NCBI GenBank assembly: GCA_902543295.1
Contig: CACBXW010000003.1
Span: forward strand, 62,001 to 126,000
Origin: an uncultured Pelagibacteraceae bacterium
GTDB lineage: Bacteria; Pseudomonadota; Alphaproteobacteria; Pelagibacterales; Pelagibacteraceae
Direction: 5' to 3'
Length of the DNA: 64,000 bases
Below the pieces are notes generated by a model. That model had not been told where the DNA came from and searched no databases. It saw only the letters and a list, made by a program, of their open reading frames with translations. Position numbers and translations under genes: made by a program. Positions 33,470 through 42,515 of the stretch are shown piece by piece. Numbering within the stretch: position 1 is the first letter of the stretch; each line of letters begins with the position of its first letter.

Positions 33470-34216
33470 TCAGATCCTTGTTACTTTCTTTACATCTAAT
33501 TTTGCCGTTTCTTTAATTAGTTTTATCGTTTTTTTAATTGGCATTATGATCACTCTTTTTTTTGGACCATAAGCGTGGATAAGATCATTTGTATTGATGC
33601 ATATAGCAACATGTCCTTTCCAAAAAATAATATCACCTTTTTTAAATTTTTTTTTGTATCCCACACCTTTTTTTAATTTAACTTGATCAATCGTGTCTCT
33701 TGGAAAAAAATTATTATTAAATTTATAAAATATTTGCAATAGAGCTGAACAATCAATTCCTTCGAATGTTTTTCCACCCCATTTATATTTACAATTTAGA
33801 AAACTTTTAAATATCTTTACAAAATCAGATTTTTTTTTTTGGATTGGAAATATGTCTTTTGATCTTAGCCATTTATCTTTTTTATACATAATGAAATTTT
33901 GATCCTTTTTTAAAATTTGTATTTTGCTCGTAAATGGTAAAAACTTTTTTGATTTCTTTTTTTTATTACCTAAATAAATTCTAGCTTTTAAAATTCCAAC
34001 TTTGTGAGTTGGATTGAATTTTTCGTACCTATCAATTTTTTTTATAAAGCCTGAATATTTGTCATATGAAGTTTTTATTTTAAAATAATTATTTTTTTTA
34101 CTAATTATTTTAAAACTCTCACCGTAGATAAGTTGAGAGCTAACATTAGAGTTCCTTTTTGGTTCCTCTAATATATCGACAAAAGGCTCTTTTAAAAAAA
34201 AACTATTTTGCACCAA
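33470..34216 (-). CDS. NlpC/P60 family cell-wall peptidase with SH3-like N-terminus
   Basis: A 248-residue protein. The first ~120 residues look like bacterial SH3 repeats (FVDILEEPKRNSNVSSQLIYGESFKI). The NlpC/P60 catalytic domain has cysteine in WGGKTFEGIDCSALLQ and histidine in GDIIFWKGHVAICIN. Such enzymes cut peptide stems of peptidoglycan or muropeptides. It overlaps the permease gene upstream by 14 bases, consistent with muropeptide turnover. No signal peptide is evident, so a cytoplasmic recycling role is possible. Confidence 0.88.
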   Translation of the reverse strand: MVQNSFFLKEPFVDILEEPKRNSNVSSQLIYGESFKIISKKNNYFKIKTSYDKYSGFIKKIDRYEKFNPTHKVGILKARIYLGNKKKKSKKFLPFTSKIQILKKDQNFIMYKKDKWLRSKDIFPIQKKKSDFVKIFKSFLNCKYKWGGKTFEGIDCSALLQIFYKFNNNFFPRDTIDQVKLKKGVGYKKKFKKGDIIFWKGHVAICINTNDLIHAYGPKKRVIIMPIKKTIKLIKETAKLDVKKVTRI

Positions 34217-35576
34217 TTTTAATTTTATTCCTTATAAACCATAAACAAATTAACGATGGGATGACCATTAAAGTAGTAATTATAAAAAAGGTTCCCCAGT
34301 CTCCATTTAGCCAATCAACTAAAGCACCTGATGAAGAAGCAAGTGTCGTTCTTCCTGCAGTTCCAATTGAAGCTAGAAGTGCATACTGTGTAGCGGTATA
34401 AGTCCTATCCACTAAAAGAGATATAAAGGCTACGAAAGCAACAGTTGCAAATGCTGCAGATATATCATCAGCGATAACCGCAAAAGCAAACAACCATTCA
34501 GATTTTCCTGACCACGCGAGAGCAGCAAATAATAAATTTGTTGCTGCCATAAATCCACCAGCAACAAACATTGTTTTTATTGTGCCAGCTCTCATAGCAA
34601 ATATTCCACCTAATAATGTAAATACAACTGTCGTTATCCAGCCAAGAGTTTTAGAGTATATCGCTATTTCACCTTTTGAAAATCCAACCTCTTTATAAAA
34701 AACTATGGACATTCTTCCAAGAAAGGCTTCTCCAATTTTAAAAAGAAAGACAAAGCCTAGGATACCAACTGCAATTGAGAAACCATTTTTTTTGAAGAAA
34801 CTAACTATTGGACCTCCTATTGTACCAGTAATATAAGCAACAAATTTTGTTATTACATTATTTGATCCAAGTTTTGATTGTATTATTTCGTCTGTTTCTT
34901 TTTGTTTGTTTTGCCTATCTGTTGTTATAGGCTCGTGTATAAACATTAAACCTACATTCATCAGGATTACTACAACGCCAAGAACTAAAAAAGTAGTTTG
35001 CCAGTAATCTTCAATTCCAATGTTTTGAAAAAATTCGGCAGTAAACAATGCAATAACACCACCTAACTTATATCCGGTCCACCATCCAACTACAGCCATA
35101 GCAGCACCTGCTGCCATAGATTTTCCTTCATCAGCATTAATTTGTTCGATTCTCAACGCATCAACTGTAATATCTTGTGTAGCCGAAGCAATTGCTATAA
35201 CTAATCCAACACTAATTAGTAACGCCAAATTTTCCGTAGGGTTAATAAAACTCCAAACAATTAAACTAAATAAAATTATAATTTGCATAAGGACAATCCA
35301 GCCTCGTCGATGCCCTAATCTTTTTGTTAAATATGGAATTTGTATTCTATCAATTATTGGTGCCCACAAATAATTAAAGGCGTACACCCCAAATATTAAA
35401 CCTGCCCATCCAATAGTTGATCTACTTAAACCTTCTTCTTTTAGCCAAAGGCTTAAACTGCTGGCAATTAAAACCCAAGGAAATCCACTAATTGCACCAA
35501 GAAGTAATATTCTTATCATTCGAATATCTTTGTAAACTAAAATAGATTCCGACCAGGTTTGTTTTTTTTCAAACAC
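34203..35576 (-). CDS. ampG: AmpG-type muropeptide permease (MFS)
   Basis: Inner-membrane transporter of about 457 residues with some 12-14 hydrophobic segments. The N-terminus EKKQTWSESILVY and ILLLGAISGFPWVLIASSLSLWLKEEG resemble AmpG, which imports anhydromuropeptides. I chose the GTG at 35576, which overlaps the trkH TAG by one base; a longer frame exists but runs deep into trkH with no family similarity. The adjacent NlpC/P60 gene and the amgK-murU pair elsewhere in the window fit a cell-wall recycling role. Confidence 0.85.
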   Translation of the reverse strand: MFEKKQTWSESILVYKDIRMIRILLLGAISGFPWVLIASSLSLWLKEEGLSRSTIGWAGLIFGVYAFNYLWAPIIDRIQIPYLTKRLGHRRGWIVLMQIIILFSLIVWSFINPTENLALLISVGLVIAIASATQDITVDALRIEQINADEGKSMAAGAAMAVVGWWTGYKLGGVIALFTAEFFQNIGIEDYWQTTFLVLGVVVILMNVGLMFIHEPITTDRQNKQKETDEIIQSKLGSNNVITKFVAYITGTIGGPIVSFFKKNGFSIAVGILGFVFLFKIGEAFLGRMSIVFYKEVGFSKGEIAIYSKTLGWITTVVFTLLGGIFAMRAGTIKTMFVAGGFMAATNLLFAALAWSGKSEWLFAFAVIADDISAAFATVAFVAFISLLVDRTYTATQYALLASIGTAGRTTLASSSGALVDWLNGDWGTFFIITTLMVIPSLICLWFIRNKIKIGAK

Positions 35577-37024
35577 TAATATTTTCTCCAAAAAGATGGG
35601 ATAAATAATACTAGAATTGCAAATAATTCCAACCTTCCAAGTATCATTGCTGCACTGAGAACCCATTTAGAAAAATCAGACAGGCTTGAAAAACTTCCGT
35701 TTGGACCAATAATATCACCTAAACCTGGACCAACATTTGAAATTGATGTGGCAGCTGCTGAAATTGCTGTAATAAAATTTAATCCATCAAGCGACAAAAG
35801 CGCAGTCACAACAAAAAATACTAATATATAAAGAAATATAAAAGAAATAATTGAGTCCATAAATTTTTCATCCACATTATTATTTTGATATTTAATTTTG
35901 AAAATTCCTCGAGGGTAAATTATTTTTTTCAGCTGGTTTGATATAAATTGATACAAAATTTGAACTCTAAAAATCTTTATTCCGCAAGTTGTAGAGCCTG
36001 CACAGCCTCCAATGAACATTAAAATTATGAAGTATACTAATGGAAATTGACCCCAATTACTAAAATTTTCTGTAGCATACCCTGTTCCAGTTAAAATAGA
36101 AATTATATTAAAGCTAACAGACAAAAAACTAATTTCAGTTAAGCTTTTATTTATGACAGATAAATAAAAAAACATTAAAAGAATTGAAATAATAGTCAAA
36201 ATTATAAAAGTTTTTATTTGCGTGTCTTTGAAAAATATTTTTTTATCTCCAGCTAAGTATTTGATGTAACTAATAAAAGGTATACTTCCAAGAATAATAA
36301 ATATTATTGCATTAATTTCTATTAACGAGCTGTTAAAATAACCTATAGATTCATTATAATTTGCAAAACCCCCAGTCGCTATTGTTGTCATAGCATGCAC
36401 GATGCTATCAAAAAAACTCATCCCAAATATAAAGTAAAAAATAGCACAAGTTAAAGTTAATAAGGAGTATATAGACAATAATCTCAAAGAAACTTCTTTA
36501 GTTTTAGGAAAAATTTTTTCAGAAGTATCATTAGATGAAATATTGAAAAGTTGCATACCCCCTATATTCATTAAAGGCATTAAAGTGATTGCCATTACGA
36601 TAATTCCAATACCACCAAACCACTGTAACATTCCTCTCCAAAGTAATATCGCTTTAGACGTTTCATTTAGATTCGTGATAATTGTAGATCCTGTTGTTGT
36701 AATACCAGACATGCTCTCAAAAAACGCATCTGTAAAACTCAAATCCGTACTAGAAAAAATTAAAGGTAAAGAACCAAATATAGCAATACTTAACCACGAA
36801 AGTGCTGTGAGCAAAAAAGCTTGAGGTAAACTTATCTTTTTATCGTGATCATAATTAGAAATGAAAAATAAAAATCCAAAAACAATCGTAACAATCATTG
36901 ATCCTATAAATCCTGCATCAATTTGATCAAATATTAATTGAACCAAAATAGGTACAATCATTGAAAGACCTAAAATAATTTGCAAAACCCCTAAGGTAAA
37001 AAAGACAGTTTTATAATTGGACAT
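35576..37024 (-). CDS. trkH: Trk-type potassium uptake protein TrkH
   Basis: Potassium-translocating membrane subunit, 482 residues with many hydrophobic helices. Pore-loop signatures are SMSGITTTGSTI, HAMTTIATGGFANY, GGCAGSTTCGIKIFR, and AISAAATSISNVGPGLG, the four P-loops expected for TrkH. TrkA, the regulatory partner, is not in the window. Its stop codon overlaps the start of the AmpG gene. Confidence 0.95.
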   Translation of the reverse strand: MSNYKTVFFTLGVLQIILGLSMIVPILVQLIFDQIDAGFIGSMIVTIVFGFLFFISNYDHDKKISLPQAFLLTALSWLSIAIFGSLPLIFSSTDLSFTDAFFESMSGITTTGSTIITNLNETSKAILLWRGMLQWFGGIGIIVMAITLMPLMNIGGMQLFNISSNDTSEKIFPKTKEVSLRLLSIYSLLTLTCAIFYFIFGMSFFDSIVHAMTTIATGGFANYNESIGYFNSSLIEINAIIFIILGSIPFISYIKYLAGDKKIFFKDTQIKTFIILTIISILLMFFYLSVINKSLTEISFLSVSFNIISILTGTGYATENFSNWGQFPLVYFIILMFIGGCAGSTTCGIKIFRVQILYQFISNQLKKIIYPRGIFKIKYQNNNVDEKFMDSIISFIFLYILVFFVVTALLSLDGLNFITAISAAATSISNVGPGLGDIIGPNGSFSSLSDFSKWVLSAAMILGRLELFAILVLFIPSFWRKY

Positions 37025-37110
37025 TTTGAATGGACATTATTTTATGGTAAATAAATTTCAACTCTATATGAATTATTAAAAAGGCTGATATTAAGGATAT
37101 TTAAGTAGTT

Positions 37111-38679
37111 GTGATAGACAAAACAAATTTTGACAAAACAAACGCCTGGCCATTTGTTGAGGCAAAAAAGCTATTAAGAGAGAGAAAATCAAACATAGAA
37201 AAAAAAAATAAAATAGTTTTACAAACTGGTTATGGCCCTAGTGGCTTACCTCATATAGGTACATTTGGAGAAGTTGCAAGGACGACAATGATTGTCAACG
37301 CTCTTGATCATTTAACAGATATTCCAAAGGAAATTATTACATTTTCTGATGATATGGATGGTCTTAGAAAAGTACCTGAAAATGTTCCAAATCAAGAAAA
37401 GCTCAAAAATAATCTTCACAAGCCTTTAACGGATGTCCCTGATCCATTTGAAAAGTTTAGTAGTTTTGGAGAACATAATAATAATATGTTGAAACAATTT
37501 CTTGATAATTTTAAATTTAAATATTCATTTAAAAGTTCTACAGAACTCTACAAGTCTGGTTATTTTAATGACACCCTAAAATTAGTTCTAGAAAATTATG
37601 AAAAAATTATGGAAATAATTCTTCCAACTTTAGGCAAAGAAAGACAGAAAACCTATTCCCCCTTTTTACCAATATGCCCAGAAACTGGAAAAGTTCTTGA
37701 AATACCTGTTTTAGAAATTGATTCTGAATCTTCTAAAATCATATTTGACAATAATGGATCAAAATTGGAAAAAAGTATTTTAGACGGGAACTGCAAATTA
37801 CAATGGAAAGTTGATTGGGCAATGAGATGGTACGCTTTAGATGTTGATTTTGAAATGTATGGAAAGGATTTAATTGAGAGTGCAATTCTTTCAACTAAGA
37901 TTATTAAAACATTAGGTAAATCTAACCCATCTGGTTTTGCGTATGAACTTTTTTTGGACGAAAAAGGTGAAAAAATATCTAAATCAAAAGGTAATGGAGT
38001 AACTATAGATGAATGGCTGAATTATGCATCTCCTCAAAGTCTATCTCTTTACATGTATCAAAATCCAAAAAGAGCAAAAAAATTGTACAGAGAAGTTGTT
38101 CCAAAAGCTGTTGATGAATATCTAGATTTTATAGAAAAAGGAAAAACTCAAAATGATTTACAGAAGTTAATGAATCCAGTTTGGCATGTACATAATGGAT
38201 CAATGCCAGAGGAAAATACAATTATGACTTTTTCAATGCTTTTAAATTTAGTTGAAACAAGTAATGCAGACAGCAAACAATTACTTTGGAAATTTGTAAA
38301 AAAATACAAGTCAGAAATTAATGAAAATGATCATCCAATTTTTGATAATTTAATTGAATATGCAATAAAATATTTCAATGATGTTATAAAAACAAAAAAA
38401 ATTTACAAAACTCCAAATGAAAAAGAGAAAGTTGCACTGAAAGCATTAATTAAGTCTTTAGATAATTGTAATGATAAAATGGCTCCTGAAGATATTCAGA
38501 CAAATATTTTTACTGTAGGAAAAGAAAATGGTTATAAAGAAAATTTAAGAGAATGGTTTAAGCTTATCTATGAGGTTGTATTTGGTGACGAAAATGGACC
38601 CAGAATGGGCTTCTTCATTAGTTTTTTTGGAGTAAATGAAACCAAAGAATTGATAAGAAAAAAGGTTGAAAATGTTTAA
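37111..38679 (+). CDS. lysK: Class I lysyl-tRNA synthetase
   Basis: Charges tRNA-Lys, 522 residues, of the class I type found in archaea, spirochaetes and alphaproteobacteria rather than class II LysS. The HIGH-like motif PHIG is at 47-50 in GYGPSGLPHIGTFGE and the KMSKS-like motif KISKS at 288-292. The GTG at 37111 is used as start because the family-typical NAWPFVEAKKLLRER follows closely. It overlaps pyrD by 8 bases. Confidence 0.97.
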   Translation: MIDKTNFDKTNAWPFVEAKKLLRERKSNIEKKNKIVLQTGYGPSGLPHIGTFGEVARTTMIVNALDHLTDIPKEIITFSDDMDGLRKVPENVPNQEKLKNNLHKPLTDVPDPFEKFSSFGEHNNNMLKQFLDNFKFKYSFKSSTELYKSGYFNDTLKLVLENYEKIMEIILPTLGKERQKTYSPFLPICPETGKVLEIPVLEIDSESSKIIFDNNGSKLEKSILDGNCKLQWKVDWAMRWYALDVDFEMYGKDLIESAILSTKIIKTLGKSNPSGFAYELFLDEKGEKISKSKGNGVTIDEWLNYASPQSLSLYMYQNPKRAKKLYREVVPKAVDEYLDFIEKGKTQNDLQKLMNPVWHVHNGSMPEENTIMTFSMLLNLVETSNADSKQLLWKFVKKYKSEINENDHPIFDNLIEYAIKYFNDVIKTKKIYKTPNEKEKVALKALIKSLDNCNDKMAPEDIQTNIFTVGKENGYKENLREWFKLIYEVVFGDENGPRMGFFISFFGVNETKELIRKKVENV

Positions 38680-39712
38680 TCTTATAAGACCTTTTATATT
38701 TAAATTTAGCCCTGAAGTTGCACACTCGCTAGCAATAAAGGCTTTAAAGTTAAATCAGATACCAGCTATAGATAAAACAACCAGAGTTACTATCCAAACT
38801 AAATTTTTAAACAAAACCTTAAATTCTCCTCTAGGTGTTGCTGCTGGATTTGATAAAAATGCAGAAGTTTACAATCCTCTATACAAACTAGGATTTGGTT
38901 TTGTTGAGGTAGGTACAATTACACCTAAACCACAAATAGGAAATCCGAAGCCAAGAGTGTTCAGATTGGAGGAAGATGAGGCTTTAATTAATAGACTTGG
39001 ATTTAACAATATTGGATCAGAAGAAAGTAAAAAAAATATTGAAAATAATTCACCTAATGGATTACTTGGTATTAATATAGGACCTAATAAAGATACTGAA
39101 AACAGAGTTGAAGATTATTTAATTTGTTTCAGAAAATTTCATAATATAGCAGACTATATTACAATTAATATCTCTTCTCCTAACACAGAAAATTTAAGAA
39201 ACTTTCACAAAAATGAAGAGTTAGATAATCTTTTAAAATGCATAAATGAAGAAAAGAAAAATTTAAATTCAAATGTGCCAATAGCAGTCAAAGTATCTCC
39301 TGATATTGATGAAAAAAGTATTGATGAAATCTCAGAACTTTTTTTAAAATATAATGTTAAAATAGTTATAGTTTCAAATACGACAGATAGAAATAGAGAA
39401 AATATATCTAATATAAATAAATTAGAGAAAGGTGGTTTGTCTGGAAAACCACTTGAAAATATCTCTAATGAATTGATTAATAAATTTTTTAAATTAGTTG
39501 GAAAAAAAATCTTAATAATTGGAGTTGGAGGCGTTGACTCTGCCGATGGCGTTTTTAATAAAATTGTAAGCGGTGCAACTCTTGTGCAATTGTATACAGG
39601 TATGGTTTATAAAGGACCAACAATTGCTTCAAAGATTAATAAAGATCTCGATGAAATTGTAAAAAGAGAAGGTTTTAAAAATATTTCTGAAGCTATTGGA
39701 ACAAAAAATTAA
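38672..39712 (+). CDS. pyrD: Dihydroorotate dehydrogenase (quinone, class 2)
   Basis: Oxidises dihydroorotate to orotate in pyrimidine synthesis, passing electrons to quinone. About 346 residues from the ATG at 38672; an upstream TTG would add two codons. The N-terminal helices (LIRPFIFKFSPEVAHSLAIKAL) are the class 2 membrane-association region. SPLGVAAGFDKNAEVY, VGTITPKPQIGNPKPR, NISSPNTENLRN and IGVGGVDSADGVF line the FMN and substrate sites. Confidence 0.97.
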   Translation: MFNLIRPFIFKFSPEVAHSLAIKALKLNQIPAIDKTTRVTIQTKFLNKTLNSPLGVAAGFDKNAEVYNPLYKLGFGFVEVGTITPKPQIGNPKPRVFRLEEDEALINRLGFNNIGSEESKKNIENNSPNGLLGINIGPNKDTENRVEDYLICFRKFHNIADYITINISSPNTENLRNFHKNEELDNLLKCINEEKKNLNSNVPIAVKVSPDIDEKSIDEISELFLKYNVKIVIVSNTTDRNRENISNINKLEKGGLSGKPLENISNELINKFFKLVGKKILIIGVGGVDSADGVFNKIVSGATLVQLYTGMVYKGPTIASKINKDLDEIVKREGFKNISEAIGTKN

Positions 39713-39714
39713 TC

Positions 39715-39743
39715 TTGACTGGTATACTTTAAGACCATATACA
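39715..39743 (+). promoter_or_regulatory. Candidate promoter for rpmB with very short leader
   Basis: TTGACT (39715-39720) and TATACA (39738-39743) are 17 bases apart. The expected start near 39750 would leave only about 6 bases before the rpmB ATG at 39756, too short for a Shine-Dalgarno site. Confidence 0.5.
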
Positions 39744-39755
39744 TCTTGAAAATTT

Positions 39756-40037
39756 ATGTCTAAAAAATGCGAACTTACTGGTAAAATCCCTCTAAAAGGC
39801 CATAATGTTAGTCACGCTAACAATAAAACTAAGAGAAGATTTCTTCCAAATTTAAAGAAAGTAAAATTTAAAAGTGAACTTTTAAAAAAATCTATGAGAT
39901 TAACAGTTTCAAATGCAGGTGTTAGATCTGTAGATAAAAAAGGTAGCTTTGATAATTTCTTAAAATCTGCAAAATCAAGAGATTTATCGTTAAGATTAAA
40001 AAAGCTTAAAAAATCAATAATCGCAAAAACAGCATAA
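39756..40037 (+). CDS. rpmB: 50S ribosomal protein L28
   Basis: Large-subunit protein of 93 residues. It starts with [20 protein letters not shown] and continues [17 protein letters not shown] and [16 protein letters not shown], the L28 pattern of alphaproteobacteria. Its stop shares one base with the ATG of the transporter gene that follows. Confidence 0.98.
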   Translation: MSKKCELTGKIPLKGHNVSHANNKTKRRFLPNLKKVKFKSELLKKSMRLTVSNAGVRSVDKKGSFDNFLKSAKSRDLSLRLKKLKKSIIAKTA

Positions 40038-40585
40038 TGAATAAAGTTTTCCTTACTCTCTCATTTTTAATGGGATTGGTTGTGCTAGCATCTAATTATT
40101 TAGTTCAATTTCCTATAAAATATTACGGTTTAGAGGAAATTTTAACTTACGGTGCTTTTAGTTATCCAATTGCATTTTTAATTACAGATTTAGCCAACAG
40201 ATCCTTTGGAAAATTAGTAGCTAGAAAAATTGTCTATATAGGCTTCACAATTGGAATTTTGTTTACTTTAATATTTTCAACTAATTTTACTGATCTTATT
40301 TCTATAAGAATAACAATTGGTTCAGGAACAGCTTTTATAATTGCTCAACTTTTAGATGTTCAGATATTTGATCAATTAAGACAAAAAAAGTGGTTTATAG
40401 CACCTTTAACATCTTCTTTGATAGGTTCAACTGTTGATACTTTCTTATTTTTCTCAATATCATTCTATGGAACGGGAATTCCTTGGGTAACTTTATCGTT
40501 AGGAGATCTTGCGGTAAAAATATTTGTAGCTCTTGTAATGTTGATACCTTTTAGATTATTACTCGGCACACTAAAAGCAGCATAA
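40037..40585 (+). CDS. yhhQ: Queuosine-precursor transporter (VUT/YhhQ family)
   Basis: A 182-residue integral membrane protein with about six hydrophobic segments. The motif LTYGAFSYPIAFLITDLANRSFGK near 32-55 and the SLIGSTVDTFLFF region are typical of the YhhQ family, which imports queuosine precursors such as preQ0. It is joined to rpmB by a one-base overlap. Its stop codon abuts the stop of the convergent aguA gene. Confidence 0.88.
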   Translation: MNKVFLTLSFLMGLVVLASNYLVQFPIKYYGLEEILTYGAFSYPIAFLITDLANRSFGKLVARKIVYIGFTIGILFTLIFSTNFTDLISIRITIGSGTAFIIAQLLDVQIFDQLRQKKWFIAPLTSSLIGSTVDTFLFFSISFYGTGIPWVTLSLGDLAVKIFVALVMLIPFRLLLGTLKAA

Positions 40586-41638
40586 CTAAATTTTAGGTTC
40601 TTGTTGGGTCATGCAATGTATTGCACCAAATCCCCATATCAATTTGCTACAGTCAACTGTTTCGATTTTTCTATTTCTAAAGTAATTTTTAAAAATTTTA
40701 ATTGCAATATTGTCTTCTTTTACTTTGAATATTGGAAGAATTATTTTTTTATTACAAATATAAAAATTCATATAACTTGCAGGAACTCTTGTATTCTCAA
40801 TATAAATTGGTGAAGGCATAGGAACTTTTATAATTTTGAATTTCTTTCCTTTCTCACATTTACTTTCTTTCAATATATTTAAATTCTTATTTAAGTTTTT
40901 GTAATTTATATCTTTTTTATTATTTTCAACCGCAGTCATAATCGTATTTCTTGAAACAAATCTTGATATGTCATCAACATGTCCATGCGTGTCATCGCCA
41001 GCAATTCCTCTTTTAAGCCATATAAAGTTTTTTATATTTAAGTATTTATTAAACATTTTTTCGTAGTCTTTTTTTTTAAAATTTTTATTTCTTTCTTGAA
41101 TTTTGCTTAACAAACATTCTTCAGTTAATAAAATTGTACCTGAGCCATTTACATCAAATGCCCCTCCTTCCATGATTATTTTTCTAATTCTGCCTTTTTT
41201 TTTGATTATTGGATCAATCTTTTTAAAATTAGCAATTTTACTAATACTATTATTGATTTTATTGTCATTTTTATAATTTTTATACTTTGACCATCCGTTA
41301 AAACCAAAATTTAGTATTACTTTTTTCTTTTCGACCTTGTTTGTTATAAATATGGGTCCAGAATCTCTTAACCATATTCTATCAGTTTTAATATAGTGGA
41401 AGTTGATATTTTTGATTTTATTAAGTTTTATTAATTTTTTTATATTTTTTATATTTTTGCTAACGATCAAGTTAATTTTTTGATTTTTTGAAATTTTTTT
41501 TATAATCTTTAAAATTACTTCAGGAATAAATTGATATAATCCAGGCCAATCATTTTCATTATAAGGCCAAGCAATCCAAACTGAATTTTGAGGCTCCCAT
41601 TCAGCCGGCATTCTAAATCCATTAAAGTTTTCATTCAT
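40586..41638 (-). CDS. aguA: Agmatine deiminase
   Basis: Converts agmatine to N-carbamoylputrescine, 350 residues, a guanidino-group-modifying enzyme. Signatures are MPAEWEPQNSVWIAWPYNENDWPG near the start, DRIWLRDSGPIF, IMEGGAFDVNGSGTIL, GDDTHGHVDDISRFV, and the catalytic cysteine in AIHCMTQQEP at the C-terminus. It overlaps aguB by 8 bases, and the two act in sequence. Confidence 0.95.
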   Translation of the reverse strand: MNENFNGFRMPAEWEPQNSVWIAWPYNENDWPGLYQFIPEVILKIIKKISKNQKINLIVSKNIKNIKKLIKLNKIKNINFHYIKTDRIWLRDSGPIFITNKVEKKKVILNFGFNGWSKYKNYKNDNKINNSISKIANFKKIDPIIKKKGRIRKIIMEGGAFDVNGSGTILLTEECLLSKIQERNKNFKKKDYEKMFNKYLNIKNFIWLKRGIAGDDTHGHVDDISRFVSRNTIMTAVENNKKDINYKNLNKNLNILKESKCEKGKKFKIIKVPMPSPIYIENTRVPASYMNFYICNKKIILPIFKVKEDNIAIKIFKNYFRNRKIETVDCSKLIWGFGAIHCMTQQEPKI

Positions 41639-42512
41639 CTGCAGGATTTTTTAGTATGCCTTTATAAAAATCGATTCTTCTATCTCTTAAAAAAGGCCAA
41701 TGCTCTCTGGCTGAATCAATTTTTTTATAGTTTATTTCACGAATTAAAATTTCTTCTTTTTTATTCCCAAGTTTTCCAATTATTTGTCCACTAGGATCTA
41801 TGATCATTGAGTTTCCCCAGAATTCTATTTTCTTCTTACCTTTTTTTTCTGTTCCAACTCTATTTATAGCAACCACATAAGTACCATTTGCGATTGCGTG
41901 AGACTTTTGCATTGTTATCCAAGAGTCTAGTTGAGATTTTCCAAATTTTTTTTTCTCTTTAGGATGCCATCCAATAGCAGTAGGGTAAAAAATTATTTGT
42001 GCACCTTTAAGTGCAGTCAATCTTGCAGCTTCCGGAAACCATTGATCCCAACAAATTAAAGGTCCAATTTTACCAAATTTTGTTTTAACAGATTTAAAAC
42101 CTAAATCTCCAGGAGTAAAATAAAATTTTTCATAATAACCAGGATCATCTGGTATATGCATTTTTCTATATTTCGATAAAATTTTACCTTTCTCACTAAT
42201 AACGATACTAGTATTATGATAGAAGCCATGTGTTTTTTTTTCAAATAATGAAATCATTAATACTATTTGTAAATCTTTGGCTAATTCACAAAATATTTTT
42301 GTAGTTCTGCCAGGTATTTTTTCCGCTAGCTTAAAGTTGGAATGACTTTCTGTTTGACAAAAATAATTTGATAAAAATAGTTCTGGTACACAAATTATTT
42401 TAGCTTTTTTTGATGCTGCTTTTTTTATATTTTTAATAGCTGAATTTATATTTTTTTGAATATTATCTGAAATTTTACTTTGAATAATTCCAATTTTTAC
42501 TTTTTTGATCAT
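41631..42512 (-). CDS. aguB: N-carbamoylputrescine amidohydrolase
   Basis: Nitrilase-family amidase of 293 residues that hydrolyses N-carbamoylputrescine to putrescine, CO2 and ammonia. The Glu-Lys-Cys triad appears as glutamate in CVPELFLSNYF, lysine in KYRKMHIPDDPGYYEKFYFTPGD and cysteine in GPLICWDQWFPEAARL. The extended FYFTPGD segment is typical of the AguB branch. It overlaps aguA and is 3 bases from the DHS-like gene. Confidence 0.95.
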   Translation of the reverse strand: MIKKVKIGIIQSKISDNIQKNINSAIKNIKKAASKKAKIICVPELFLSNYFCQTESHSNFKLAEKIPGRTTKIFCELAKDLQIVLMISLFEKKTHGFYHNTSIVISEKGKILSKYRKMHIPDDPGYYEKFYFTPGDLGFKSVKTKFGKIGPLICWDQWFPEAARLTALKGAQIIFYPTAIGWHPKEKKKFGKSQLDSWITMQKSHAIANGTYVVAINRVGTEKKGKKKIEFWGNSMIIDPSGQIIGKLGNKKEEILIREINYKKIDSAREHWPFLRDRRIDFYKGILKNPADE

Positions 42513-42515
42513 CTA

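Noticed and set aside
35577-35666. A longer start for the AmpG-type permease, adding 30 residues
   Set aside because: The extra residues overlap trkH, are not hydrophobic-transporter-like and precede the family N-terminus. The GTG at 35576 overlapping the trkH stop is a better start.
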